Shown: positions 27,121-35,054 of the stretch, piece after piece
Layout of the letters: each line of letters opens with the position of its first letter
How positions within the stretch are numbered: the first letter of the stretch is position 1
Made by a program: the position numbers and the translations under genes
Source: a bacterium
GTDB taxonomy: Bacteria; JAJVIF01
Length of the DNA stretch: 64,000 nt
Assembly: GCA_022072165.1 (NCBI GenBank)
Contig: JAJVIF010000001.1
Coordinates: 1,194,598-1,258,597 of the forward strand
Reading direction: 5' to 3'
The notes under the pieces: model-generated
What the model was told of the DNA's origin: nothing
Database searches by the model: none
What the model saw: only the letters and a program-made list of their open reading frames with translations

Positions 27121-28053
27121 TTACCGCATTGCCTTAAGTGATGGGCGAAGCGCTGTCGCGAAACGGGCAAAGCAATCGAGGAGGGCATCATGGATCTCAG
27201 GCCATTGCTCTTCCGGGGTACTCAATCCCCCCAGCCTTGGAGATACCTTGATTTCACACGCGCGGGAAGCGTCCTTGCGATCCCAAATCAATGGCCCGCC
27301 GAAGAGCGCTTCGATCTGCTCACGCTGAGCCTCAAACCGCTCATATCGGGACAGCGCCATTTCATGTGAGTCCCCATCGATGTACAAGAAGACCAGTGCA
27401 TCGTCGAGATTGCATCGGAATCCCCAGGAGATACCCGGTACCCCCGCAGAAGTTGAGATGTACCCGGCGTTTGCAGAGCGGCCGGCAAGCCAGTCCAACC
27501 GCCCGCGGGTCCGATCCTTCAGCGCTTCCCAAAAGCGACGCCGCAATTCATGTCGTTCGTTGTCCAGCGTCTCCTTGGCCTGGCCTACAGCCTTCGCCTG
27601 CGCCGACGGGCCAACGATTAGTGTCAGCAAGGGAGCGGGAGCAGAGTCACCGATCCGGACGGTTTCCAGTTTGAGCAGATAGAAGTCACCCAGCCCTGAT
27701 TCGTTCAGCCAGTGCATGGCTTTCACATGCTCCGGCCGGGCCTGAGGAGTGATCCAGATTGCAATCCGGGCATCGAACGCCGCGAGGTAGGTCAGAACCT
27801 GCCCCAGATGCGTGTGATTACTCGGTGCGGTTTGATTTTCAATGACCACGGTCTGACCATCTTCATCAGAGGCGATGATATCCACCCAGAAATACTCAGC
27901 TCGCCGTTCAGTTTGAAGCACGGTCAGTCGTAACCCGCAAGCATCTTCAATGACATCAATGTGCTCGGCAAGCCAGGGGGTAAACACTTTTGCTTCGTCA
28001 GGAAAGACCTCAGTTACTGGTATGCGTGAGATCCGGCTGATTTGGTCGATCAT
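27121..28053 (-). CDS. DUF4268-type protein with PD-(D/E)XK-like N-terminal fold
   Basis: A 310-residue soluble protein, ATG at 28053 behind AGGAG. The N-terminal half has the nuclease-like pattern YFWVDIIASDEDGQTVVIEN (D58, E72) then QTAPSNHTHLGQVLTYLAAF and ARIAIWITPQARPEH. This matches accessory proteins often found near restriction-modification and defence genes. The catalytic Lys of PD-(D/E)XK enzymes is replaced by Asn/Gln (E-N-Q), as is frequent in this group. The second half matches DUF4268. It stands alone between pilB and pilT on the opposite strand, which fits an acquired gene. Function unknown. Confidence 0.65.
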   Translation of the reverse strand: MIDQISRISRIPVTEVFPDEAKVFTPWLAEHIDVIEDACGLRLTVLQTERRAEYFWVDIIASDEDGQTVVIENQTAPSNHTHLGQVLTYLAAFDARIAIWITPQARPEHVKAMHWLNESGLGDFYLLKLETVRIGDSAPAPLLTLIVGPSAQAKAVGQAKETLDNERHELRRRFWEALKDRTRGRLDWLAGRSANAGYISTSAGVPGISWGFRCNLDDALVFLYIDGDSHEMALSRYERFEAQREQIEALFGGPLIWDRKDASRACEIKVSPRLGGLSTPEEQWPEIHDALLDCFARFATALRPSLKAMR

Positions 28054-28169
28054 GTTCCACTCCTACGTAGCTCTTACTGAGGTTTCGGATTCTAGCGCAC
28101 AAGACGGCTCAAGCAGCACCAGCTAAGTACTGCCTACTGAGGGGCCAATGTCTAGTCCCCGGAAATTGG

Positions 28170-28194
28170 CAGCGCCCCGGAGGCCTTCCGGGGC
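28170..28194. repeat. inverted repeat (10-bp stem hairpin)
   Basis: GCGCCCCGGA and TCCGGGGCGC pair around a short loop, between the start of the DUF4268 gene and the riboswitch. On the minus strand TGCCAATTTCC follows, so it may be a weak terminator insulating the DUF4268 gene from the riboswitch transcript. Confidence 0.5.
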
Positions 28195-28320
28195 GCAGAG
28201 GTTCGACTGGGTCGGCCCGCGGTGGGCCTGCTCCGGTCGCTCGCAGCGCGATCCGCGAGGACACATCCTTGGCGCCCTGTATGGATCCGATATCGCTTTG
28301 GTGACGAGCCCCGAGGCGTC

Positions 28321-28366
28321 ACAAGTCCGGGACGCGCCCCTTGCGGAGGGCACGTCCCGGCTTGTT
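28321..28366. repeat. long imperfect inverted repeat
   Basis: ACAAG-T-CCGGGACG pairs with CGTCCCGG-CTTGT, and the stem extends through GCCC/GGGC to a small loop, about 17 base pairs in all. On the plus side TTCTAC follows, on the minus side GACGCC. Probably a terminator or RNA-stability hairpin at the end of the riboswitch transcription unit. Confidence 0.45.
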
Positions 28367-28367
28367 T

Positions 28368-28484
28368 CTACGACGACTCGCTGACTTGAAGCTGGGGGAG
28401 GTTCCGGGCACCAGGCACAACAAAACCGCCGTCCCGATGGGACTCGGCGGTGATGCCACAGATGTGACTGCTCCCTGCGAGCAT
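28368..28484 (-). CDS. 38-codon ORF directly behind the c-di-AMP riboswitch
   Basis: The ATG at 28484 stands five bases after GGGAGGT, a near-perfect ribosome-binding site, and the frame runs 38 codons to TAG. The peptide begins MLAGSSHICGITAESHRDGG and ends in LPQLQVSESS. It has no signal peptide and resembles nothing I know. The intrinsic terminator at 28416-28451 lies inside the frame, so the full peptide can only be made if the transcript passes it. It may be a genuine regulated small protein, a leader peptide, or the remnant of a lost target gene. Confidence 0.35.
   Translation of the reverse strand: MLAGSSHICGITAESHRDGGFVVPGARNLPQLQVSESS
28416..28451 (-). terminator. intrinsic terminator of the c-di-AMP riboswitch
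   Basis: On the minus strand ACCGCC-GA-GTCCC pairs with GGGAC-GGCGGT around a 3-base loop, followed by TTTTGTTGT. It sits about 40 bases after the aptamer and is the likely expression platform: ligand binding would favour termination, as in known ydaO/yuaA switches. Confidence 0.8.
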
Positions 28485-28489
28485 GATGA

Positions 28490-28618
28490 CCTCCCTGGTG
28501 CCTGCGAGGTTAGCTGACGGGCTGGAGGAGGAAGGTCCTCTGGCATCCGATGCGGACGCCTGCGCCCCGAAAGTTGGGTCCCCCGCTGCCTGCCGTGGGC
28601 GGCAAGCATTCGGCTATG
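28490..28618 (-). promoter_or_regulatory. cyclic di-AMP riboswitch (ydaO/yuaA class)
   Basis: The minus strand carries the conserved blocks in order: GCCGAA near 28613, CGGGGGACCCA (28585-28575), CGGGGCGCA, then AGCCCGTCAGCTAACCTCG (28523-28505), GCAGGC and a final GGGAGG. Spacing and order fit the ydaO/yuaA aptamer, which binds two c-di-AMP molecules and normally turns off genes for potassium or osmolyte transport or cell-wall hydrolases. A TATAGT -10 box lies just upstream and a terminator downstream. No potassium transporter or wall hydrolase follows: only a 38-codon ORF and then, 430 bases on, the DUF4268 gene. It therefore looks orphaned. Assignment rests on recalled consensus, not on a covariance search. 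Confidence 0.85.
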
Positions 28619-28625
28619 TGCGCTG

Positions 28626-28631
28626 ACTATA
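28626..28631 (-). promoter_or_regulatory. -10 box of the riboswitch transcript
   Basis: TATAGT on the minus strand, about eight bases before the first conserved riboswitch block region, well placed for initiation near 28618. No clear -35 hexamer is seen 17 bases further up. Confidence 0.45.
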
Positions 28632-28710
28632 CCACAAGACGTTGACTGTCCTTGGGTGGTTCAGACTGACCCGAACCCGCCGGTAACTTTTCGCTGACAC
28701 TCCCCGACCT

Positions 28711-28716
28711 TATACT
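28711..28716 (+). promoter_or_regulatory. -10 box upstream of pilT
   Basis: TATACT followed by CTG, 109 bases before the pilT ATG and divergent from the riboswitch promoter. Only a weak TTTTCG stands at the -35 position. Confidence 0.45.
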
Positions 28717-28824
28717 CTGGACTGGCAGGCTCTGCGCCCGCCCCCCACACAACGGATGTCTCCCCTCCCGGGTGACCGTCAGCTGGCGGCACCCCACGAG
28801 CGTATCTGGAAGGAGCTGCCAGCG

Positions 28825-29952
28825 ATGTCGACCATGTCCGCCCGGGGTGAGGACCTCAACGCCGGGAAAAAAAAAGTCTTCATCGATGACCTGCTGCTCT
28901 ATACGGTCAAGGCCAAAGCCTCCGACCTCCACGTCACCGTTGGCATCCCCCCCTGTGTCCGGGTCCATGGCGAACTGAAGCCAATCCCGGGACTCCCCAG
29001 CCTCGCCAAAGAAGACACCCACGTCATGATGACCTCCCTCATGACGGAGAAGCAGATCAATCAGTTTGAGCGGGAACGGGAAATCGACTTCGCCTTCGAG
29101 ATCAAGGGCCAGGGGCGCTTCCGCTGCAACGGGTATTACCAGAAGGGGAACATGGGGGGTGTCATCCGGGTCGTCCCGAACACCATCCCCACCACCGAGC
29201 AGTTGCAGCTGCCCAAAATCTGCGAGGAAGTCGCCCGCTACAAGCGGGGCCTGGTCCTCTTCACCGGCCCCACCGGGTCCGGGAAAAGCTCCTCCCTGGC
29301 CGCCCTGATCAACATCGTCAACTCTGAGCGACGCTGCCACATCATGACGATCGAGGACCCGATCGAGTTTGTCCATTCGCACAAGCAGGCGGTCGTCAAT
29401 CAGCGCGAACTCGGCGATGACACCTACTCCTACGCGAAAGCGCTGAAGCATGTTCTGCGTCAGGACCCCGATGTCATCCTCGTGGGCGAGATGCGCGACC
29501 TGGAGACCATCCAGCTGGCCATCACGGCAGCGGAAACGGGCCACCTTGTGTTCAGCACCCTGCACACCATCGATGCGCCGCAGTCCATCGACCGCATGAT
29601 CGACGTCTTTCCGCCGTATCAGCAGGAACAGATCCGCCTGATGCTCTCCAACGCGCTGAAAGCGATTTTCTCCCAGCACCTGTTGCGTCGCGCCGATGGT
29701 GCCGGGCGGGTGCCCGGTGTCGAAGTGATGCTCAACAACTCCGCAGTCTCCAACATCATCCGCGAGGGGAAGGTCCATCAGCTCTACTCGGTGATGCAGA
29801 CCTCCGCGAAGTTCGGGATGCAGACGATGGACACGTCGATCAAGGAGTGGCTCCAGAAGGGTGTCATCAGCCGGGAAGAAGCCCTGGCGAACTGCCACAA
29901 TCTGATGGAGTTCCAGCAGCTTCTCGCTGGCAAGAACCCCTACGAGGGGTAA
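28825..29952 (+). CDS. pilT: type IV pilus retraction ATPase PilT
   Basis: A 375-residue hexameric ATPase that depolymerises the pilus (twitching, DNA uptake). The ATG at 28825 follows AAGGAG. The N-terminal PAS-like domain begins DDLLLYTVKAKASDLHVTVG. The core has Walker A GPTGSGKSSS at 148, TIEDPIEFVH, Walker B DVILVGEMRD, the His box GHLVFSTLHT and the PilT-specific LSNALKAIFSQHLL, equivalent to the AIRNLIRE-type retraction region being further on. No zinc tetracysteine is present, which separates it from PilB. Single gene with its own promoter; pilC lies 6 kb downstream beyond the zinc locus. Confidence 0.93.
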   Translation: MSTMSARGEDLNAGKKKVFIDDLLLYTVKAKASDLHVTVGIPPCVRVHGELKPIPGLPSLAKEDTHVMMTSLMTEKQINQFEREREIDFAFEIKGQGRFRCNGYYQKGNMGGVIRVVPNTIPTTEQLQLPKICEEVARYKRGLVLFTGPTGSGKSSSLAALINIVNSERRCHIMTIEDPIEFVHSHKQAVVNQRELGDDTYSYAKALKHVLRQDPDVILVGEMRDLETIQLAITAAETGHLVFSTLHTIDAPQSIDRMIDVFPPYQQEQIRLMLSNALKAIFSQHLLRRADGAGRVPGVEVMLNNSAVSNIIREGKVHQLYSVMQTSAKFGMQTMDTSIKEWLQKGVISREEALANCHNLMEFQQLLAGKNPYEG

Positions 29953-30075
29953 GCCGGCCCCTTCCGAATCTGCCCTCTGGTTGATGCACTCGACCGGTTC
30001 CGCTGCTCGCACACGCCTGCTGCATGTCAATTCCGCTTGGACCTTTTGCCCTCGCGGATTTTTTTGCCCCGTCAC

Positions 30076-30104
30076 TTGCAATCGCGTCTCAATTGCACTA
30101 CTCT
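30076..30104 (+). promoter_or_regulatory. promoter with overlapping dyad, upstream of the zinc locus
   Basis: TTGCAA (30076-30081), a 17-base spacer and TACTCT (30099-30104) form a good sigma-70-type promoter in the 381-base gap between pilT and the zinc genes. A dyad TGCAAT-N9-ATTGCA (30077-30082, 30092-30097) overlaps both boxes and is well placed for a metal-responsive repressor of the Fur/Zur type, though it does not match a Zur box that I know. The rest of the gap holds the terminator-like hairpin at 30181 and no gene. Confidence 0.5.
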
Positions 30105-30180
30105 CCTGCTGCAGTCCCCCACGCACGCCCGGTGGGACGCCAACAGTGCAGTTGACGCCTCATTCCTTCTCTCTCTCCTG

Positions 30181-30222
30181 GACGGGTCCGTGGGCAACCG
30201 CAGACCCGTCCTTGTCTTTCTG
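30181..30222 (+). terminator. terminator-like hairpin in the zinc-locus leader
   Basis: GACGGGTC (30181-30188) pairs with GACCCGTC (30203-30210), with an inner TGGG/ACCGCA arm, followed by CTTGTCTTTC. It lies 80 bases after the promoter at 30076 and 110 bases before the first gene. It either ends pilT transcripts and a short RNA, or works as a leader attenuator for the zinc genes. Confidence 0.5.
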
Positions 30223-30333
30223 CGGTGGCGCTTCCAACTGATGAGTCCCAGAAGCATCGGGAAAATTTCTTTCAATGGTTTCTATACGACCCTCTGGAAC
30301 GGACAGGCACTTGTGTGATTTGCTTCCCCCATC

Positions 30334-30708
30334 GTGCTCTCCCGGCTCCAGCCAGTCCGATGGTGGCAGCAGCCCCGACTTGCGGGACGCCGTCGCGGTG
30401 TCGCCGCGGGACTCGCTTTCCTCTGCACCTGGCTGCTGACCCTGGCGCTGGTCCATGTGGGACAGCATCATTGCTCCCACGATCCTGACCACGGGCACGA
30501 CACCGCCTCCCTCGAACTGACGCACGACTGCTTCCTCTGTCTCGCCCAACAGACTCTCGCCGGATCACACCTGCCACCGCCGCCAGCTGACTGGCAGCTT
30601 CCGGCCATTGATCCGAACTGCGGCTGTTCCGGCCAGACCCTGGTGCAATTTTCCCCGCCGGATCATTCCCCCGACGCCCTCCGCGGACCACCAGCCCTCC
30701 TGCAGTAG
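30334..30708 (+). CDS. small His/Cys-containing membrane protein, DUF2946-like
   Basis: A 124-residue protein with one hydrophobic segment (VAAGLAFLCTWLLTLALVHV), then a His-rich stretch (QHHCSHDPDHGHDT), CFLCL and a Pro-rich tail ending RGPPALL. This matches the plan of DUF2946-type small proteins found near metal-uptake outer-membrane receptors. The periplasmic His/Cys residues may bind metal. The GTG start is uncertain and no clear ribosome-binding site precedes it. It lies 68 bases before the porin gene and is probably the first gene of the zinc locus. Confidence 0.5.
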   Translation: MLSRLQPVRWWQQPRLAGRRRGVAAGLAFLCTWLLTLALVHVGQHHCSHDPDHGHDTASLELTHDCFLCLAQQTLAGSHLPPPPADWQLPAIDPNCGCSGQTLVQFSPPDHSPDALRGPPALLQ

Positions 30709-30776
30709 CACCCCCCGGTCCTGACTTCAGCCTCACTGGCTGAAGCGTATGCCTGCTATCTGTAAAGGAGCCTGTT

Positions 30777-31931
30777 ATGTCTCTGTCACGCCCATCGGCG
30801 CGATGGCTGGCGCTTGGTGTCGCCTGCCTGCTGCCGACGATGCCGGTCTTCGCCGAAGCATCCACCGATCCTGATGTCCCAGATGCCCTGGAAGCACGCA
30901 TCGACGCCCTTGAGGCGGAACTGCAGCAATTGCGCGCCGAACTGGAAGCGCTCCGGCAGCCCGCCCCGGCAGTGACACCTACCTCGTCAGCGTCGCGACA
31001 AAATGCGTTCAACCCCGACATTGGCGTCAACGCCCTGAGCACGCTCATCTTCGACTCCGGCGAGTTGAGCGATGCCCGCTTCGACTTCAACGAGCTGGAG
31101 TTGAGTGTGAGCGGTGTCGTGGATCCCTTTGCCTCCTACTACGCCAGCCTGGTCTTTCTGGGTGAGGAAGTGGAAGTGGAGGAAGCGTATGCCACGCTGA
31201 CGAACTTCCCCGCTGACCTCACGACCACGGTCGGGCGACGGCTGATCCCGGTGGGCCTCTGGAATCCCACGCACCGCCATGCCTGGCCCCTGAACAACGC
31301 GCCACTGGTGATCGAGAACTTCCTCGGCTCGCCCCATCTGCTGGGGACGGGTGTCACCACCGAATACACCTGGGGTGGCTCGACCGCCTGGACTGCATCA
31401 GCGGGTGCCTATACCGAGCTGGAAGGCTCGCAGTTTGTCGAGCAGGGACTCGAACATCCCCTCCTCACCGCTCGAGTCCAGGCCTTCGTAGAGCAGCCGG
31501 AGGGTGGGCTCCAGTTCGGGATCAATGCCCTGCATGGTCCGGTGAATGATGAAGGCACCCTGGGGTCCACGCTCATCGGACTCGATGCCAAATGGCGCAC
31601 CGGCAACTAGGCGGACCTCAACCGCTGGCTGGTCCAGGGCGAGTGGTGGCTGAACGATCGCGATGGCCTGCTCTCGGACTTCTCTGCTACCGGGGCGTAC
31701 CTCCTCGCCGAGCGCGATGTCGCGCGGGACTGGACTCTGGGGGGACGCCTGGAGTTTGCCGAAGACACGTTCGGCGACCAGTCCCAGGATCGCTGGTCGC
31801 TCTATGCCAACTGGCAGCGCTCCGAGTTTCAGCGCTGGCGTCTGCAGTTTGACCAGACCGATGGTCACGATGAGCAGGTGTCGCTGCAGGCATTGTTCAC
31901 CCTGGGCCCCCATCCCGCCCACCCGTTTTAA
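30777..31931 (+). pseudogene. outer-membrane beta-barrel porin interrupted by one in-frame UAG
   Basis: The ATG at 30777 follows AAAGGAGC and starts a signal peptide (LALGVACLLPTMPVFA). A short coiled-coil (ALEAELQQLRAELEALRQ) precedes a beta-barrel with alternating strands, for example TVGRRLIPVGLWNPTHRH and ENFLGSPHLLGTGVTTEYTW. A TAG at 31608-31610 (codon 278) stops the frame. The same frame then reads on without any other stop for 106 codons, with clear barrel strands (RWLVQGEWWL, WTLGGRLEFAED, WSLYANWQRSEF). It ends at SLQALFTLGPHPAHPF, with the C-terminal Phe needed for barrel insertion, and TAA at 31929. Full length would be 384 codons. It is either a fresh nonsense mutation, a base-call error or read-through. 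Position suggests a zinc-related outer-membrane channel. Confidence 0.8.
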
Positions 31932-31951
31932 GGAAGAAAGGAGAAACGCAG

Positions 31952-32893
31952 ATGCTACGAATACGACAGAACACAGCGGTCTGGCCTCTTCGGCTCCTGT
32001 TGAGCGCGGTGCTGGCATTGCTGACATCGCCGGCGTATGCGGCGCTACAGGTCGTAACTACCACGACTGATCTCGCATACTTCGCCGCCACCATCGGCGG
32101 TGACCGGGTCACGACAGAAGCCCTGGCGCGTCCGCAGGAAGACCTCCACGCCGTGCAGGTCAAGCCGAGCTTTCTCGCCCGGATCAACAAAGCTGATCTG
32201 TTTGTCCAGGTCGGCCTCGATCTGGAAACCTGGGTGCCGCCGTTGCTTGCTAAGACGAGCCGGGCTTCGCTCCGTCCGGGGGGCGACGGCTACGTTCTGG
32301 CCAGCGCAAACACGACACTGCTTGAAGTTCCCTGCTGTGAAGTGGATCGTTCTATGGGCGACATTCATGCTCAGGGGAATCCCCACTGCTGGCTGGAGAG
32401 TGGAAACGCCAAGGTCATGGCGGCCGACATCCGCGATGGTCTGGTGCGGATCGATCCCACCGGCCGCGCCACCTACGACGCGAACTATCAGGCCCTCGCG
32501 CAACGCATTGATCAGGCAAGCGCTGAAGCCAAACGCATCCTGCAGCCCTATGCCGGTGCACTGGTTGTCCAGCACCACTCCTCCTTTGTCTATCTGTTCC
32601 AGATGCTGGGCGTCACGGCTGCTGCTTCATTGGAACCACGGCCTGGGATCGCCCCTGGAGCGGGGCATCTTGCAGCACTGAAAACACAGATGGCGAAGGA
32701 ACAGATTCGGGTCATCACCACCGAGGCGAGCCTCAATCAGAAATCGTCCCGCAGCCTCGCGACCAGTACGGGAGCCTCGCTGGTCACGCTGGGTCAGCAT
32801 GTCGGGAGTCTCCCGGACACACCGTCATGGGAAGCCCTGATTCTTGCCAATGCCCGTCGCCTCGCCGAGGGCCTGAAAGGAGATGCACGATGA
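31952..32893 (+). CDS. znuA: zinc/manganese ABC transporter substrate-binding protein
   Basis: A 313-residue cluster A-I binding protein with a signal peptide (LLLSAVLALLTSPAYA). ATG 31952 follows AAGGAGAAA. Metal-ligand positions are visible: H in PQEDLHAVQVKPS, H in QGNPHCWLES, H in VVQHHSSFVYLF and an acidic residue in TTEASLNQKSS. The His-rich loop of many ZnuA proteins is missing; the next gene supplies a separate His/Asp-rich protein. It delivers Zn (or Mn) to ZnuBC. Its stop overlaps the next start (ATGA). Confidence 0.9.
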   Translation: MLRIRQNTAVWPLRLLLSAVLALLTSPAYAALQVVTTTTDLAYFAATIGGDRVTTEALARPQEDLHAVQVKPSFLARINKADLFVQVGLDLETWVPPLLAKTSRASLRPGGDGYVLASANTTLLEVPCCEVDRSMGDIHAQGNPHCWLESGNAKVMAADIRDGLVRIDPTGRATYDANYQALAQRIDQASAEAKRILQPYAGALVVQHHSSFVYLFQMLGVTAAASLEPRPGIAPGAGHLAALKTQMAKEQIRVITTEASLNQKSSRSLATSTGASLVTLGQHVGSLPDTPSWEALILANARRLAEGLKGDAR

Positions 32894-33576
32894 GCCGACT
32901 TGTCTGGCCACTGGCCGGTATGCTGCTACTCGCACTTGGTTCGCTGGGCTGTGTTGATGGCGGTGAAGTTTCCATGCCATCGGACGCGGAGATGACTCAG
33001 ATCACTGGTCGACTCCTGCTGGGTGGCGAGCACGACCACACCGCTGCCAGCGAGGATGACGACGATGATCACGATCACGACGACGACCATGACGAAGACG
33101 ATGATCACGATCATGAGAACGCAGAGGGCGAGCCGCTGGCCGACTTCCCGGTCACCCTCATTGTGGGGGCGGCTGGCCGCGCCGGAGTGGCGACTTCCAA
33201 TGCCGCAGGTCGCTTCGGCTTCGAAGTCCCCGCAGGGACCTATCACCTCGGGTTCCGGCTCCCGGCCAATCTCGGAGAGGGTGGCAGCCCGGAGACGCAC
33301 TGGCTCCTGCGGGTCGAAGCCTCCGATGAGCCGGTCGGCCTGGAGATCATCATCACGCCCGAAACGGACGAAGCACACTGGCACATCACCGGACTGATCT
33401 TCGATGACGAAGACGGCGATGGGCTCCGGGGTGACGAGGAAGCCGTGCTGGAGACGCTCGATGCCGAAGTCCCCTTCGGCTCACGCCGGGACCTGGTCAT
33501 AAATCCTGCAGACGATGAGTCTGCGGATGATGATGACGACGGGCATGGGCATGGGCATGGGCATTCCCACGGCTAG
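32890..33576 (+). CDS. His/Asp-rich metal-binding lipoprotein
   Basis: A 228-residue lipoprotein: signal peptide with LALGSLGC lipobox, ATG 32890 overlapping the znuA stop. Residues about 40-78 alternate Asp, Glu and His (for example DDDHDHDDDHDEDDDHDHEN), and the C-terminus ends DGHGHGHGHSHG. Between them lies a beta-sandwich-like segment (VTLIVGAAGRAGVATSNAAG, GRFGFEVPAGTYHLGFRLP) that resembles carboxypeptidase-regulatory or SpaA-like domains. It is best read as a periplasmic zinc-buffering or delivery partner of ZnuA, replacing the missing His loop (inference). The coding sequence ends just before znuC. Confidence 0.7.
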   Translation: MSRLVWPLAGMLLLALGSLGCVDGGEVSMPSDAEMTQITGRLLLGGEHDHTAASEDDDDDHDHDDDHDEDDDHDHENAEGEPLADFPVTLIVGAAGRAGVATSNAAGRFGFEVPAGTYHLGFRLPANLGEGGSPETHWLLRVEASDEPVGLEIIITPETDEAHWHITGLIFDDEDGDGLRGDEEAVLETLDAEVPFGSRRDLVINPADDESADDDDDGHGHGHGHSHG

Positions 33577-33586
33577 TCCAGGCGCA

Positions 33587-34231
33587 GTGAAAGCTGCATT
33601 GGTTGCAGAGAGTGTCCCTGTCGCCTTCCTGGTGGAGGCGGCAGGGACCGTCTGCGGCTACGGACGTCGTGTGGTCACTGCCCCTATGAACTTCACACTG
33701 GCTCTTGGTGGACGCCTTGTGATTGTCGGCCCCAACGGCGCCGGGAAGTCGACACTCCTGCGAGCGCTGCTGGGGCAGGCGGACATCCTCGCCGGGTCCC
33801 TCCTGCTGCGCCCCGGACTCAGAGTCGCCCTCGTGCCGCAGATGGAGCCTCCGAATCCTGCCCTCCCCACGACACTGGGTGAAGCCCTGCGGATTGCGGC
33901 GACCAATCCGGTTTCACAGGCGATGCTGCCGCAGGTGACTCAACAACTCGGCCTCGATGCATGGCTGAGCGTGCAGCTGCGTCATGCTTCGGGGGGACAG
34001 CGGCAGCGACTCTGGCTCGCCCGGGCGCTCATGCAGCAACCAGACCTGCTCCTGCTGGATGAGCCAACCTCCGGCCTGGATGCCGCCGCCCGTGAGGAGC
34101 TCGTGCAGGCGCTCCTGGCGCTCCCCCGCACCGTCGGAGTCCTCCTGGTGACGCATGACCCGACCTTGCCGCAACTGCTCGGGGCAGAGACATTGACCCT
34201 TGTTCCCGCGCTTCCGGAGCACCAGGCATGA
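33587..34231 (+). CDS. znuC: zinc ABC transporter ATP-binding protein
   Basis: An ABC ATPase of about 214 residues with Walker A GPNGAGKSTLLRAL, Q-loop ALVPQMEP, signature HASGGQRQRLWLARAL, Walker B LLLLDEPTSGLD and His switch VTHDPTLP. The signature is ASGGQ rather than LSGGQ. The start is not certain: I use GTG 33587 (AGG upstream), but ATG 33557, inside the preceding coding sequence, is also in frame. The stop overlaps znuB by four bases. Confidence 0.88.
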   Translation: MKAALVAESVPVAFLVEAAGTVCGYGRRVVTAPMNFTLALGGRLVIVGPNGAGKSTLLRALLGQADILAGSLLLRPGLRVALVPQMEPPNPALPTTLGEALRIAATNPVSQAMLPQVTQQLGLDAWLSVQLRHASGGQRQRLWLARALMQQPDLLLLDEPTSGLDAAAREELVQALLALPRTVGVLLVTHDPTLPQLLGAETLTLVPALPEHQA

Positions 34232-35037
34232 CATCGCTGCAGCTGTTGCTGGATCCGGGCTACCGGCTCCCACTGCTACTGGGTGGGGTGGTCGTGGTGG
34301 CCTTGAGTCAACTGGCGATTCTGTTAGTAGGGTCCCGCCTTCTGCTGACGGGGATCGCCCTGGCGCAGGCTGGGAGTGTGGGAGCTGCCTGCGGTCTCTT
34401 TATCCCTCTCCCTCCCACTTTCCTGGCGATGAGCAGTACGACCCTGGCTGCGGGATTCGTCGCCGTACTTCGACAGACCGAAACCGCTGCTGAAACCGGA
34501 CTCCTGCTGCTCTATCTCGGCTGTGGTGTGGTGGCACAACTCCTGGCCGCGATGTCCGGGTCTGGAGACAGCCAGACACTCGAGCTGCTGAATGGGCAGC
34601 TCCTGCTGGCCACCGGAACCGATGTCCTCCTTGTACTTCTCGCGCTGCTCCTCTTAGGCGGGAGCCTCTGGCCAGTACGGCAGGGGCTCCTGCTCCTGCT
34701 GACGCAGCCCGATTTTGCTCATGCCAGCGGCCTGCCGGTGCGGTCACTGGAGCTCCGGATGCTGCTGGCCATCGGATTGGTGACCGGCGCTGCGTTTTCG
34801 GTGCTGGGGGTGCTCTGCACCACCGCAGCTCTCACCTGTCCCGGCCTGATCGCCCTCCGGCTGGCCCCTTCACTTCGTCAGTCGCCAGGGATCGCTGCAC
34901 TGGCGGGACTGGTGGCTTATCTGCTGGGCGTGATCCTGGCGTTTGGGCTGGACTGGCCCACCGGACCTGCCATCGGCGGTGCGCTGGTCCTGCTCACCCT
35001 CGGGGCCTTTGGCGGCAGCTTCATCCGACGTCCCTGA
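34228..35037 (+). CDS. znuB: zinc ABC transporter permease
   Basis: A 269-residue ABC-3 family integral membrane protein with eight or nine helices. Family marks are AQAGSVGAACGLF after helix two (usually ALAHASLPGVALG-type), ASGLPVRSLELRMLLAIGLV and the late LTCPGLIALRLAPSLRQSPG. It forms the inner-membrane channel with ZnuC. Translationally coupled to znuC by an ATGA overlap. Confidence 0.88.
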   Translation: MTSLQLLLDPGYRLPLLLGGVVVVALSQLAILLVGSRLLLTGIALAQAGSVGAACGLFIPLPPTFLAMSSTTLAAGFVAVLRQTETAAETGLLLLYLGCGVVAQLLAAMSGSGDSQTLELLNGQLLLATGTDVLLVLLALLLLGGSLWPVRQGLLLLLTQPDFAHASGLPVRSLELRMLLAIGLVTGAAFSVLGVLCTTAALTCPGLIALRLAPSLRQSPGIAALAGLVAYLLGVILAFGLDWPTGPAIGGALVLLTLGAFGGSFIRRP

Positions 35038-35054
35038 CAGGTACACTGCTTCCT

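Noticed and set aside
28410..28620. RNase P RNA or SRP RNA in the pilT upstream gap
   Set aside because: GAGGAAGGTCC on the plus strand recalls RNase P, but the other conserved RNase P regions are missing, while the minus strand matches the ydaO/yuaA riboswitch block by block.
31608..31610. UAG as a sense codon throughout
   Set aside because: UAG is a proper stop for several genes (for example pilB, rpoD, pilT-adjacent genes), so at most this one site could be read through.
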